NCBI GenBank assembly: GCA_003132665.1 | Contig: PKYN01000009.1 | Location: forward strand, 201,676 to 265,675 | Source: Actinomycetota bacterium | Lineage (GTDB): Bacteria; Actinomycetota; Thermoleophilia; Gaiellales; Gaiellaceae | Length of the DNA stretch: 64,000 nt | Direction: 5' to 3' | Shown here: positions 1-9,013 of the stretch, piece after piece | How positions within the stretch are numbered: the first letter of the stretch is position 1 | Layout of the letters: the number at the start of each line of letters is the position of its first letter | The notes under the pieces: generated by a model | The model's database searches: none | The model's input: the letters and a program-made list of their open reading frames with translations, nothing else | Told to the model about the DNA's origin: nothing | Translations under genes and position numbers: made by a program

Positions 1-1
1 C

Positions 2-577
2 GTGATAGCTCCGCGGCTCGGTTCGTGGATCGTGCTCGGAACGCTCGTGAGCGACATCGCGATCGAGCCGGGGAAGCCGCTCGCCCGGAATTGCGGCAGC
101 TGCCGCTTGTGTGTCCGAGCCTGCCCGACCGGTGCGCTCGTACGGGATGGGGTGCTGGACGCGCGCCTGTGCCTGTCGTACTGGACACAGGCCCGTACGG
201 CCCTGCCCGACTCGATGCGCGAGCAGATGGGTACGAGCGTCTACGGCTGCGACATATGCCAACGCGTCTGTCCCTGGAACCGGGGAGTTGAAAAGCGGAG
301 CGATCGTCTCGCTCTCGGCACGGCAGAGCCGACCGTCTCGCTCGAGGACTGGCTGACCGTCGACGACAGGGAGCTTGGGCTGCGCTACCGGCGGCTCTAC
401 GTCCCGCGCCGGGATCCGCGCTTCCTGCGCCGGAATGCTCTCGTGGCTCTGGCCTGCAGCGGCGCCCGAGAGCACGAGCCGCTACTCGAGCGCTATGCGC
501 TCGGCGGGGACGAGCTGCTGGCCGAGCACGCCCGCTGGGCGCTGAGTCGCCTGCGCGAACGTCTCGACCGGGTCTAG
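2..577 (+). CDS. queG: Epoxyqueuosine reductase QueG, C-terminal part (5' end cut by window edge)
   Basis: Two 4Fe-4S motifs CGSCRLCVRACPTGA and CDICQRVCPWN typical of QueG. Confidence 0.9.
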   Translation: MIAPRLGSWIVLGTLVSDIAIEPGKPLARNCGSCRLCVRACPTGALVRDGVLDARLCLSYWTQARTALPDSMREQMGTSVYGCDICQRVCPWNRGVEKRSDRLALGTAEPTVSLEDWLTVDDRELGLRYRRLYVPRRDPRFLRRNALVALACSGAREHEPLLERYALGGDELLAEHARWALSRLRERLDRV

Positions 578-2580
578 CGCGAGGCCGCGAAAGCGGCGGC
601 TAACTCGTGCGCGCGGGTGGCCATGAGCGCGCGCAAGTCGCCCGGCTCGAGCACGATCGCCTCACCGCGGTGCGACAGGATCTCTCCGGCCAGCCACTCC
701 GGGCTTCCGACCGCCGTCTCGGCCAGGGCAGCCCCATCGACTAGCTCGTGTGCGCCTCCTCGCTCCAGGCGCCAGCGGGCTACCTTCGGCGAGTACCAGA
801 CACGCGCCTGACGCGCATGGAGAAGTCCGCGCGGCTCGAATCCGGGCCGTTGCTCGAAGTTCTCGCCGGTGAGCTTGGCGCTGCGCATCCGGTCGAGGCG
901 GAAGCTGCGCTCGCCGCCGGTGGTGCGATCCCAGGTGTGCACGTACCAGAAGGGCAGCTTTCGTTCGAGCGCGTAGGGCTCGACGAGGCGCCGCGAGGCC
1001 TCCTCGTCGCCTTCCTTCAGGTACTCCAACTCGACCAGCTCACGTAAGCGGATGCCTTCGGCCAGGCGAGCGATCAGATCCTCCTCGGCCGGGCGCACCT
1101 GAGGCTCCGGTGTTTGCAGGAGCTCGAACTGCCCGAAGGTCTCTTCCAGCTTGCCGCGCACTCGCTCGAGCGGCGTGTGCGCGTCGGCCGCGATCATCGG
1201 GCCGACGAACTCCAGCGCCAGCCGGATCGCCCGCGCCTCGAGCGGCGTCAGCCGAGGCGATGCGCGGAAGGTGTCGCCGAAAAGCTCCTTGTCGATACGC
1301 ACCGTGTCGCCGTCGAGCTCCGCATAGACCGTGTAGCAGCCGCCGCCGAAGTTGACCAGATTGAGCATCGAGAGATGCTCCTCGAGATCCTCGAGCGGGA
1401 TGCGCAGGCTCTCGACGATCTCGCTTGCGGGTATCTCAGTCTCGTTTTCCTCGCCGCAGGCGGTCAGGAGATGAGCGAGTAGAGCCTGCAAGAGCGCGAA
1501 GCGTTCGGGGGCGACCGGGCCCGAGGAGTGATCGACGGCTTGTGCCTCACCGGCCACCTCGTCGCGCTCGGGCGCGGGCTCCAGCGGCGCTGAGGAGTGG
1601 CGCTCCTCAACAAGGCGAAGAGCGGCATTCACCTCTTCGCACAATGCCGGCGGCTCCAGCGGTATCGCGCGTCCGTCCTGACGCAGAACCCAGGCCGCGA
1701 GCAGACCGAGCGATGAGTACGCAGTCGTGAAAACTCCGTCCTCCAGGTGACCGGCGCCTCCGAAGGCGCGTTCGACCCACCAGGCCGTTTCGCGCCCAAT
1801 GCGAATTCGAGCCTCGCCCACGAGCGCTCCGATCTGCCAGGGTGCCCGTCCGCGGTATTTGTCGATGTCGAAGTCCGGCGGGATGCGGAAGTCGCGCTCC
1901 TTGCGAGTGGCAAAACGAATGTCCGAGCGGATGCGCGAGACGCGGAAGGTGCGCATCGCCTGGCGCTCGAGATCGAAGCCGATCACGTACCAAAGACCGT
2001 TGTCGGAAAGCAGCCCGAAGGGGTTGACGATGCGCTCGGAAAGCTTGTCGTGGGAGATCGACCAGTACTCGAACCTGACGGTTCGTTGCTTGGAGATGGC
2101 CGCCTCGAGCTTGCCCAGGCGTCCGGGCGTCTCAGTCGTGTAGTCGGGATCGAGCACCTCGACGCGGACGGCCGTTGCCGTCGGCGGCTCGCTGAAGCCG
2201 GGCCGGCCCAGAGCCAGGTTCTGCAGCGCCAGCCTGAAAGGCTCGGCGTAGGCGAACTTTCCCTCGAGCAGGTAGAGAGAGGTCTGCAGCGCCGCGAGCT
2301 CGTCGTCGGTCAGCTCGAGCGGCGGCAGGAAGTACTGCTCCGAGCGGAGCGTATAGAGCTCTTCGCCGGTGAACTCGTCTCTGTGCGAGCGAAGCGGAAC
2401 GCCAAGCGAGGTGAGCTCGGAGCGGTCGGCATAGTAACGACGAGCGAAGGCCTCGTCGGACATCTCCGAGTAACCCTCGACGTTGGACTTCACGTCGCGA
2501 GCCGTGACCGGTCGGCGCTCCGCCATCAAGAAGGCGACCAGTGAGAGCTGGCGGATCAGCTTGTCGGCATCATGAGACAT
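574..2580 (-). CDS. pafBC: Fused double WYL-domain transcriptional regulator (PafB-PafC-like)
   Basis: 668 aa with two tandem HTH+WYL-type halves (FEYWSISHDKLSERIVNPFGLL...WYVIGFDL and LEYLKEGDEEASRRLVEPYAL...WYVHTWD). Confidence 0.85.
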   Translation of the reverse strand: MSHDADKLIRQLSLVAFLMAERRPVTARDVKSNVEGYSEMSDEAFARRYYADRSELTSLGVPLRSHRDEFTGEELYTLRSEQYFLPPLELTDDELAALQTSLYLLEGKFAYAEPFRLALQNLALGRPGFSEPPTATAVRVEVLDPDYTTETPGRLGKLEAAISKQRTVRFEYWSISHDKLSERIVNPFGLLSDNGLWYVIGFDLERQAMRTFRVSRIRSDIRFATRKERDFRIPPDFDIDKYRGRAPWQIGALVGEARIRIGRETAWWVERAFGGAGHLEDGVFTTAYSSLGLLAAWVLRQDGRAIPLEPPALCEEVNAALRLVEERHSSAPLEPAPERDEVAGEAQAVDHSSGPVAPERFALLQALLAHLLTACGEENETEIPASEIVESLRIPLEDLEEHLSMLNLVNFGGGCYTVYAELDGDTVRIDKELFGDTFRASPRLTPLEARAIRLALEFVGPMIAADAHTPLERVRGKLEETFGQFELLQTPEPQVRPAEEDLIARLAEGIRLRELVELEYLKEGDEEASRRLVEPYALERKLPFWYVHTWDRTTGGERSFRLDRMRSAKLTGENFEQRPGFEPRGLLHARQARVWYSPKVARWRLERGGAHELVDGAALAETAVGSPEWLAGEILSHRGEAIVLEPGDLRALMATRAHELAAAFAASR

Positions 2581-2726
2581 CGCGCTAGCGAGCTTACCGT
2601 TAGTGCCGACCCAACGGGGCGGACTCTTCGGCCCGTCGCTCCCCGGCGGTTGGGGTCGCGGAAATGCGAAAGCCGTCAGCGGGGCGAGAGTCGCCCGAGC
2701 CCTTGCTCAGCAGTGAAATCGGGTTG

Positions 2727-3176
2727 TTAGGCCGCGACTTTGGCCCGCTCGAGGTGCTGATGAGACGGGCAGTAATCACGGTCGGGTAGCGGGGTGCGCT
2801 GGCAGGCCTTGCCCTTGCGGGTCGTCGCCTTGCAACGCGCGATGCCGCCGTCGAGAGCACCGGCCTCGATCTGCTTCTGAATGAACTCGCCGGCCGCGCC
2901 GATTCCCTTCTGTACCGCCCAACCGACCTGAGCCTGCACAGTGATCGGGTAGTAACGGCGGATGTCCTGGAAGAGGGCACGATCGGGCTTGGCGAAGTAA
3001 TGCGGATCGGTGGCCAAGCGAACCATCGTCTGCTCACAAGCCGTGAGCACGGAACGCCTGAACTCGAGCTGCTGCTCGGGGTCGGCATAGGGATCGATGA
3101 GATCCTTGATCGAGCGGTAGATCGCTCGCGAGTATTGATACATGCAGCTCACCAGCTGCGTGCGTTGATCTTCCAT
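2727..3176 (-). CDS. Uncharacterised protein with C-terminal Cys/His zinc-binding-like motif
   Basis: ORF with likely ATG at 3176 (MEDQRTQL...); C-terminal CKATTRKGKACQRTPLPDRDYCPSH. Confidence 0.7.
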   Translation of the reverse strand: MEDQRTQLVSCMYQYSRAIYRSIKDLIDPYADPEQQLEFRRSVLTACEQTMVRLATDPHYFAKPDRALFQDIRRYYPITVQAQVGWAVQKGIGAAGEFIQKQIEAGALDGGIARCKATTRKGKACQRTPLPDRDYCPSHQHLERAKVAA

Positions 3177-3454
3177 TGCGATTCGAGTGTTCTCCTCTGA
3201 TTCGGAGCGAGGCCCCACGCCAGGCGGCGAACTGGCCAAAGCCCTACTCGGCTTCCGCGGCGTGGGCGTAGTCTAACGGCAATTCCCGCAGATGACAAAA
3301 AAATCGTCCGGACGAGTGAGACGCCGGCGCGTTCCGGGAAGCTCATTTCGGCGCTCAGGGGCAGAGCTCGAGCCAAAAAGAGGAACTTCTTCGCCCGCCC
3401 GCGGTTGGGCTAGGCGGCGCATCAATATTCGGTCGAATCCACTCCGATTCGAGC

Positions 3455-4171
3455 TCAGGAGGCGACGCGTTTTGCGTACGGCGTGTTGAACCCGGCCCGG
3501 CGAGCGGCCGAGAGGTGTTTCTGCGCTTCGCTTTGGCTCTCGTATACGCCGCTGAAGACGACGTAATAGCCAGGGTGCAGGCTCGAGTAGTCCGATGAGG
3601 CGAGAACGCCGACGTCCGGGCCGAGCCCGGAGTGCAACGCGTCGAGGGCCTTCTGGCGTGCGCTCGCCTTCCCGCCCGAGATGGGCAGCGAGGCGAGCAC
3701 AACCGTGTAAGCCGACGGACCGGGCCAGGCGATCAGGCCGCCGCCGGTGCGAATCGGCGAAGTGGATGTCTTCCCGGTACCGGTGGTGGTTTTCGTGCTC
3801 GCGCTTGTCGTGGCGCTGGTCGCAGTCGTGTCGGAGGTAGCGGTCGTGGCCGCGGCTGTCGTTTGCTGAACGCTTGGCCCGAGAGCCTGAAGCGTGGTCG
3901 GCTTATCGCCCTGCACGGCCAGGATCGCGAACACAGAAGCCAAGATCGCGATGGACAGGGCGATCAAGACGGGCCAACCCCAATCTTTGTCGGCGAGGGG
4001 AAGGGAGTGTCGCCAGCGCTCCGCGAGTCCGGCGCTTCCGGTTTCACTCAGGCGCACGCCGCAAACCAGGCAGTACTCCTGGAGAGATTCGACGACCGCA
4101 CCGCAATCGGGACAGACGCTCCTCGCGTCCGAAGCGCTCTCGCCCGTGGGCTCGCCCTCCGAGGAGGTCAA
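3455..4171 (-). CDS. Zinc-ribbon, single-TM, SPOR-domain protein
   Basis: N-term CPDCG...CLVCG; TM segment WPVLIALSIAILASVFAILAV; Thr/Ser-rich linker; C-term SPOR-like AYTVVLASLPISGG...YYVVFSGVYESQSEA; overlaps the upstream gene (TTG start). Confidence 0.75.
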   Translation of the reverse strand: MTSSEGEPTGESASDARSVCPDCGAVVESLQEYCLVCGVRLSETGSAGLAERWRHSLPLADKDWGWPVLIALSIAILASVFAILAVQGDKPTTLQALGPSVQQTTAAATTATSDTTATSATTSASTKTTTGTGKTSTSPIRTGGGLIAWPGPSAYTVVLASLPISGGKASARQKALDALHSGLGPDVGVLASSDYSSLHPGYYVVFSGVYESQSEAQKHLSAARRAGFNTPYAKRVAS

Positions 4172-4917
4172 GCCTCGCCGTCCCCGACTTGCTCGACAGC
4201 TTCTTCGGCCACGGCCGGTGGAGCGTGCTCCATGGTCTGCTCGTTCTTATCGTCCAAGTCTTCGGTTTCGCCGACGGCTGCACCGCAGCTGGCGCAGAAG
4301 CCGGCTAGGGCAACGAGGGGCTGCCCGCAACGTGCGCACTTCTCACCAGTGGTCGCGAGCTCGGTTGGTCTCCCGCAACTGGCGCAGAACCGGGCTCCGA
4401 AAAGCAGCGGAGCGCCGCAGCTGCACTGCTGTCCGGGCGTCGCCCGCCTGGAACTGGCGCGCATCAGAATCGACTCGAGCTCGTGGATGCGGTTCTCGAC
4501 TCCCATCGCCTGGGCGCAGTGCTCCACGATCAGATCTTCGCGGAATTGATCGCGCCGGTACATCTCGAGCATCAGGCCGCCGAGATCGCGGATCCGGCGC
4601 TCGCGTTCGCGCATCAGCGCGCGGCGCTCGCGGCGAACGCGCGAGAGATTGGCCACGGGTGGGCGCGGGGGACGAGCCTTCTTTCCTTTGCGGCGGCCTT
4701 GTTGCTCTTTGCCCTCGTCCTGCTCCGCCCGCGCTCCCTCGGCCACCGGATCGCTCGACTCAGGCGCTTCAACCGCAATCTCGCCGGGCGGTAATTCGGG
4801 CGGCGGGGCGACTTGCTCGCCGTCTGTAGGCTGCACGGCAAGCCCCGGCTCGGAGGCTGTGGATGAATCGGCGTCGCCTGAGCGACGCGTGCGTTTGAAC
4901 GAGCGAAGGCGCGCCAT
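4168..4917 (-). CDS. Double zinc-ribbon protein
   Basis: CSCGAPLLFGARFCASCG and CARCGQPLVALAGFCASCG motifs; charged N-terminal half. Confidence 0.75.
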   Translation of the reverse strand: MARLRSFKRTRRSGDADSSTASEPGLAVQPTDGEQVAPPPELPPGEIAVEAPESSDPVAEGARAEQDEGKEQQGRRKGKKARPPRPPVANLSRVRRERRALMRERERRIRDLGGLMLEMYRRDQFREDLIVEHCAQAMGVENRIHELESILMRASSRRATPGQQCSCGAPLLFGARFCASCGRPTELATTGEKCARCGQPLVALAGFCASCGAAVGETEDLDDKNEQTMEHAPPAVAEEAVEQVGDGEA

Positions 4918-4978
4918 CTCGAACGGCGCGAGTCTAGCGCAGCCGCCTCATCTCGCGGGGTGGTGGCATGCTTCCACC

Positions 4979-5650
4979 ATGAGTAGACCTTTGCGAGTCT
5001 TGTTCATCGAAGACGACGATGCGGTCAGGAACGCGATCGCCATCGAGCTGCGCGCCGCCGGCTACGTGGTGCAGGCCGAGGTCGACGGGAGCTCGCTGGA
5101 GGAGCTTGCCGAGGGCTTTCGCCCCGATATCGCCATTCTCGACGTGATGCTGCCCGGGCGCAGCGGCTTCGATCTTGCGCACGTGCTGCGCAACAAGAGC
5201 GACCTGCCGATCCTCTTCCTCACCGCCAAGGATGCCGTCAGCTCTCGCCTGGCCGGCTTCTCGGCGGGAGCCGACGACTACGTGATCAAGCCCGTCGCGG
5301 TGGAGGAGTTGCTCGCGCGCCTGCGAGCCCTGCTCAGGCGCAGCGGCCGCCTGGAGGCGGAAGTCCTGGAGGTGGGAGATTTGATTCTCGACGAGCCGGC
5401 CCGCGTCGTCAGGCGCGGCGACACGATGCTCGAGCTCACGCCGATCGAGTTCCAGCTGCTCGGTTTCTTGATGCGAAATCGCGGCGTCGTGCTCTCGAGA
5501 CTGCAGATCATGAGCCAGGTTTGGGGCTACGAAGAGCACGATCCGAACCTCGTGCCCGTGCACATGGGCAATCTTCGTCGTAAGCTTGAAGCGAGTGGTC
5601 CGCGGCTGATCCACACGATTCGCGGCCACGGTTACGTGCTACGAGCATGA
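4979..5650 (+). CDS. OmpR/PhoB-family response regulator (canonical receiver)
   Basis: VLFIEDDDAVR, ILDVMLPG, DDYVIKPV and C-terminal winged-helix VWGYEEHDPNLVPVHMGNLRRKLE. Confidence 0.92.
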   Translation: MSRPLRVLFIEDDDAVRNAIAIELRAAGYVVQAEVDGSSLEELAEGFRPDIAILDVMLPGRSGFDLAHVLRNKSDLPILFLTAKDAVSSRLAGFSAGADDYVIKPVAVEELLARLRALLRRSGRLEAEVLEVGDLILDEPARVVRRGDTMLELTPIEFQLLGFLMRNRGVVLSRLQIMSQVWGYEEHDPNLVPVHMGNLRRKLEASGPRLIHTIRGHGYVLRA

Positions 5651-7128
5651 ACGAGCATCCGAAAGGCACCAAGACCGCATCGCTCAGATGGCGCCTGACG
5701 CTGGTAAGCCTCGCCATGCTGCTGCTGGCGCTGGTGGCTCTGGACGCGGCGATCTACGTCGGGCTGCACCAGCGCTACTACAGCGACCTGCACGCGAACA
5801 CGGCGGACGTCATGACCCACGCGAGCGGCTACACCCCGGGCGAAAAAGAAAAGCTGCAGGTGACCGCGGACAGGCTCTCCCGCCAGAACGTGGTCGCGAT
5901 CATCGGGTTACCGGGCGCGTATCCGGTCGTCGGCAAGCTGTTCGACTCGCCGCAGCCGAAGCTTGCCCCGATCGAAGGCCCTCCCGTCACCCCGGACGCC
6001 GCCTGGGCCGACTTCGTGAGCGCGATCAACGCCAGGCCCGACCTGTACTGGCAGATGAAGAACTCGATCACCGCCGTGAGCTCGAGTGCCGCTCCCGTTC
6101 TTTACGTCGCCAGTACGGCTCCGGTGGAGGCGTCTCTCCGCCGCCTGCTGATCGCGGAGCTGATCGGCACTCTGCTCGTGGTTGGGCTCGCCGTGCTCAT
6201 CGTTAGCGTTGCAATCAGGTTGACCCTGCGCCCGCTCGACCGAATGGCGACGGTGGCCGATCGCATCGCCGGCGGTGACATCAGCGAGCGTCTCCGGCCG
6301 AGCAAGGACTCGACAGAGCTGGGCAGGCTCGCCATCGCCCTCGACGCGATGCTCGAGTCGCTGGCCGAATCGCTCAGCTCGGAACGCCACGCCCATGAGA
6401 AGGCGTCTCGCTCGGAGGAACGGATGCGCGACTTCCTCTCAGATGCTTCGCACGAGCTGCGCACGCCCATCGCCGGCCTGCACTGGAGCGCCGAGGCGCT
6501 TCTTCGCCACGGGCACGAGCGCGATCGTCGTGAGCAGCTCTCGTTCGAGATCGTCAGGCAGGCTCGCCGTGCCTCCCAGCTCGTTGCCGACCTGCTTGCG
6601 ATGGCGCGCCTTGATCAGGGCCTGAAGCTGGAGCGCAAGCCCTTCGATCTCGGCGAGCTGGCGGCGGAGGAGATCGAGAGCGTTCGCGAACGCGAGCCGA
6701 GGATAGAGCTGCGGCTTGCCACGAAGAGCAGCTGTTCGCTGGTCGCCGATCCCGAGCGGATCCGCCAGGTGATCTCCAACCTGCTCGACAATGCCTGCAA
6801 GGCTACGGATGGAGCGGGGGAGATCGAGGTCACCGTTCGACGAAAGGGCGCGTTGGCCGAGCTCGAGATTCAGGACTCGGGCCCCGGGATCCCCACGGGC
6901 GACAGGGAGCGTATCTTCGGGCGATTCGTTCGCCTCGACGGTTCACGTGCCTCCAAGACGAGATACGGAAGCGGCCTCGGGTTGGCGATCGCGCGCGGGC
7001 TGGCCGAGGCGCACGGCGGAAGCCTGGTCTGTGCCGAGAGCGAGACCGGCGCTCGCTTCGTGCTCGATCTACCGCTCAGCGGGCGGGTCGAGCGAGGCGA
7101 GCCGGTTCGAGCGGCGAGCGCCTCCTAG
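5647..7128 (+). CDS. Membrane sensor histidine kinase with HAMP domain
   Basis: Two TMs, HAMP, H-box FLSDASHELRTPI, N-box NLLDNACKAT, G-boxes DSGPGIP and GSGLGLAIA; overlaps RR stop. Confidence 0.92.
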   Translation: MNEHPKGTKTASLRWRLTLVSLAMLLLALVALDAAIYVGLHQRYYSDLHANTADVMTHASGYTPGEKEKLQVTADRLSRQNVVAIIGLPGAYPVVGKLFDSPQPKLAPIEGPPVTPDAAWADFVSAINARPDLYWQMKNSITAVSSSAAPVLYVASTAPVEASLRRLLIAELIGTLLVVGLAVLIVSVAIRLTLRPLDRMATVADRIAGGDISERLRPSKDSTELGRLAIALDAMLESLAESLSSERHAHEKASRSEERMRDFLSDASHELRTPIAGLHWSAEALLRHGHERDRREQLSFEIVRQARRASQLVADLLAMARLDQGLKLERKPFDLGELAAEEIESVREREPRIELRLATKSSCSLVADPERIRQVISNLLDNACKATDGAGEIEVTVRRKGALAELEIQDSGPGIPTGDRERIFGRFVRLDGSRASKTRYGSGLGLAIARGLAEAHGGSLVCAESETGARFVLDLPLSGRVERGEPVRAASAS

Positions 7129-7143
7129 AGCAAACAGGCAACA

Positions 7144-7170
7144 GAAAGCCCCGGGCTCGCCGGGGCTTTC
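7144..7170. terminator. Bidirectional rho-independent terminator between convergent HK and fba genes
   Basis: Perfect 11-bp stem GAAAGCCCCGG-gctcg-CCGGGGCTTTC between convergent stop codons. Confidence 0.85.
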
Positions 7171-7193
7171 GTGCACGCGAGTTTCGGGGATCG

Positions 7194-8225
7194 CTACTTG
7201 CGCAGCGTCGTGCCCGTCGAGCGCAGATCTTCACAGGCTTCGACGATTCGCGCGGCCATCGAGGCCTCGCCGGCCTTGCCCCATGAACGTGGGTCGTAGA
7301 CCTTCTTGACTCCGACCTCGCCGTCGACCTTGAGCACGCCGTCGTAGTTCTTGAACATGTGATCGGCGATCGCGCGGGTGAGCGCGTACTGCGTGTCGGT
7401 GTCGACGTTCATCTTGATGACGCCGTAGTCGAGCGTCTCGCGGATCTGATCGAGCGGCGAGCCCGAGCCGCCGTGGAAGACGAGCAGGAAGCGACCGTCT
7501 TTCCCGTACTTCTTCTCCACCGCGTCCTGGCCGTCGCGCAGGATGGTCGGCTTGAGCACCACGTTGCCGGGCTTGTAGACGCCGTGCACGTTGCCGAAGG
7601 TGGCCGCGAACAGGTACTGGCCCTTCTCGCCGGTGCCGAGCGCGTCGGCCACGGCGACCATGTCCTCGGGGGTTGTGTAGAGCTTCTCGCGGGAGACGCC
7701 CTCGTTCGAGACGCCGTCTTCCTCGCCGCCGACGACGCCGGCCTCGATCTCGAGGATGATGTCGAGCTCGGCGCACTCGGCCAGGAGCTCGGAGGCGATC
7801 TTCATGTTCTCGGCCAGCGGCAGCGGCGAACCGTCGAACATGTGGCTCTGGAAGAGCGGTCCCTTGCCCGCCGCGATGCGCTTGCGCGAAGCCTCGAGCA
7901 ACGGCTTCAGGAAGGGATCGACCTTCTCGGGATGACAGTGGTCGGTGTGCAGGGCGATGTTGACCGGGCATTTCTCGGCGACGATGTGCGCGTACTCGGC
8001 CAGAGCGATGGCGCCCAGGGCGCCATCCTTCACCGTTGCGCCGGAGCCGAACTCGCCACCGCCGGTCGAGACCTGGACGATGCCGTCGGACTTGGCCTCG
8101 GCGAACCCGCGTAGCGCGGCGTTCAGGGTCTCCGAGGAGGAGATGTTGATCGCCGGGTAGGCGAACTTGCCGGCCCTGGCGGCGTCGAGCATCTGTGTGT
8201 AGGTCTTGGGATCAGCGATGGGCAT
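7194..8225 (-). CDS. fba: Class II fructose-bisphosphate aldolase
   Basis: 343 aa; NIALHTDHCHPEKVDPFL, VFHGGSGS, GVIKMNVDTDTQYALTRA signatures. Confidence 0.93.
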   Translation of the reverse strand: MPIADPKTYTQMLDAARAGKFAYPAINISSSETLNAALRGFAEAKSDGIVQVSTGGGEFGSGATVKDGALGAIALAEYAHIVAEKCPVNIALHTDHCHPEKVDPFLKPLLEASRKRIAAGKGPLFQSHMFDGSPLPLAENMKIASELLAECAELDIILEIEAGVVGGEEDGVSNEGVSREKLYTTPEDMVAVADALGTGEKGQYLFAATFGNVHGVYKPGNVVLKPTILRDGQDAVEKKYGKDGRFLLVFHGGSGSPLDQIRETLDYGVIKMNVDTDTQYALTRAIADHMFKNYDGVLKVDGEVGVKKVYDPRSWGKAGEASMAARIVEACEDLRSTGTTLRK

Positions 8226-8382
8226 TGCAACCTCTCAATCAGTTCATTCTGGGCACGGTGGAAAAGCTACAGAGGTAAATACCGAAATCGCCCCGAGCCT
8301 GCGTCGGTTGGGGGACTTAGGAACCGTCGGTAGTTACTACTAAACGCCTATCCCGCGACCGCGCATTTTACCGGGACGAGCT

Positions 8383-8553
8383 CTTAGAGCTCGTTTCAAA
8401 TGAAGCACTCCACCGCCCGGCCGCGCTCGGCGCCGCGCCGCGTTGTCCTCGGTCGCGCCCGTAGCCTCCGGCTACGAACGCGACACTGCGTCCTAGCATC
8501 GCATCCACCGATCGCATCCAGTCGGCAGGTCGTCAATTGAAACGAGCTCTAAG
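8383..8553. repeat. Intergenic element A: 17-bp perfect terminal inverted repeat with internal hairpin; related to 31286-31360
   Basis: CTTAGAGCTCGTTTCAA (8383-8399) / TTGAAACGAGCTCTAAG (8537-8553); central hairpin 8452-8484; core shared with element B. Confidence 0.75.
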
Positions 8554-8992
8554 CGCTGTCGCGCTCGATGCTGTAGACGGTCGCCTCGCGCCCGTTCAAG
8601 CTCTCTTCCATGCGCGCCAGCCGCTCGTCCACGCCGCGCCAGCCCCCGGCGATGAGATCGACGAGCAGGCCGAGATCCTCGACCCGGGCGAGGTGCTCGG
8701 CCTCGATCTCCTGCTCGAGCTCGCCCAGGCGGCGGATGAGCTGGTTGGTGAGGCCGCGCAGCTCGGCGAGCTCGCGGGCGACCGGAAGTGCCTCGGCGCG
8801 AAGTCCTTCGCGGACGGCCAGCCCGATCTCCTCGGGGAGCATCGTCTCGAGCTCGGCGCCCATCTGCGTCAGCGCCTCCATCTGCGCCCGCGCCCGCTCG
8901 AATGCCGCCCGCGTCTGGGACGGATCGACGGCGCTTCCGCTCGCCTGTTCGAGTCGCTCACGGGCTCGTGCCAGCACCTCTTCCATGAACAA
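8549..8992 (-). CDS. Predicted coiled-coil protein of unknown function
   Basis: 147 aa, helical heptad-rich sequence; codon structure of real ORF between fba and queA. Confidence 0.6.
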   Translation of the reverse strand: MFMEEVLARARERLEQASGSAVDPSQTRAAFERARAQMEALTQMGAELETMLPEEIGLAVREGLRAEALPVARELAELRGLTNQLIRRLGELEQEIEAEHLARVEDLGLLVDLIAGGWRGVDERLARMEESLNGREATVYSIERDSA

Positions 8993-9013
8993 GAAGGCTA
9001 ACGTTGGCGGCGG

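Noticed and set aside
2590-2700. Imperfect inverted repeat CCGACCCAAC...GGTTGGGGTCG
   Set aside because: Bulged and interrupted; could be a weak terminator for the 2727-3176 gene, but pairing is not convincing.
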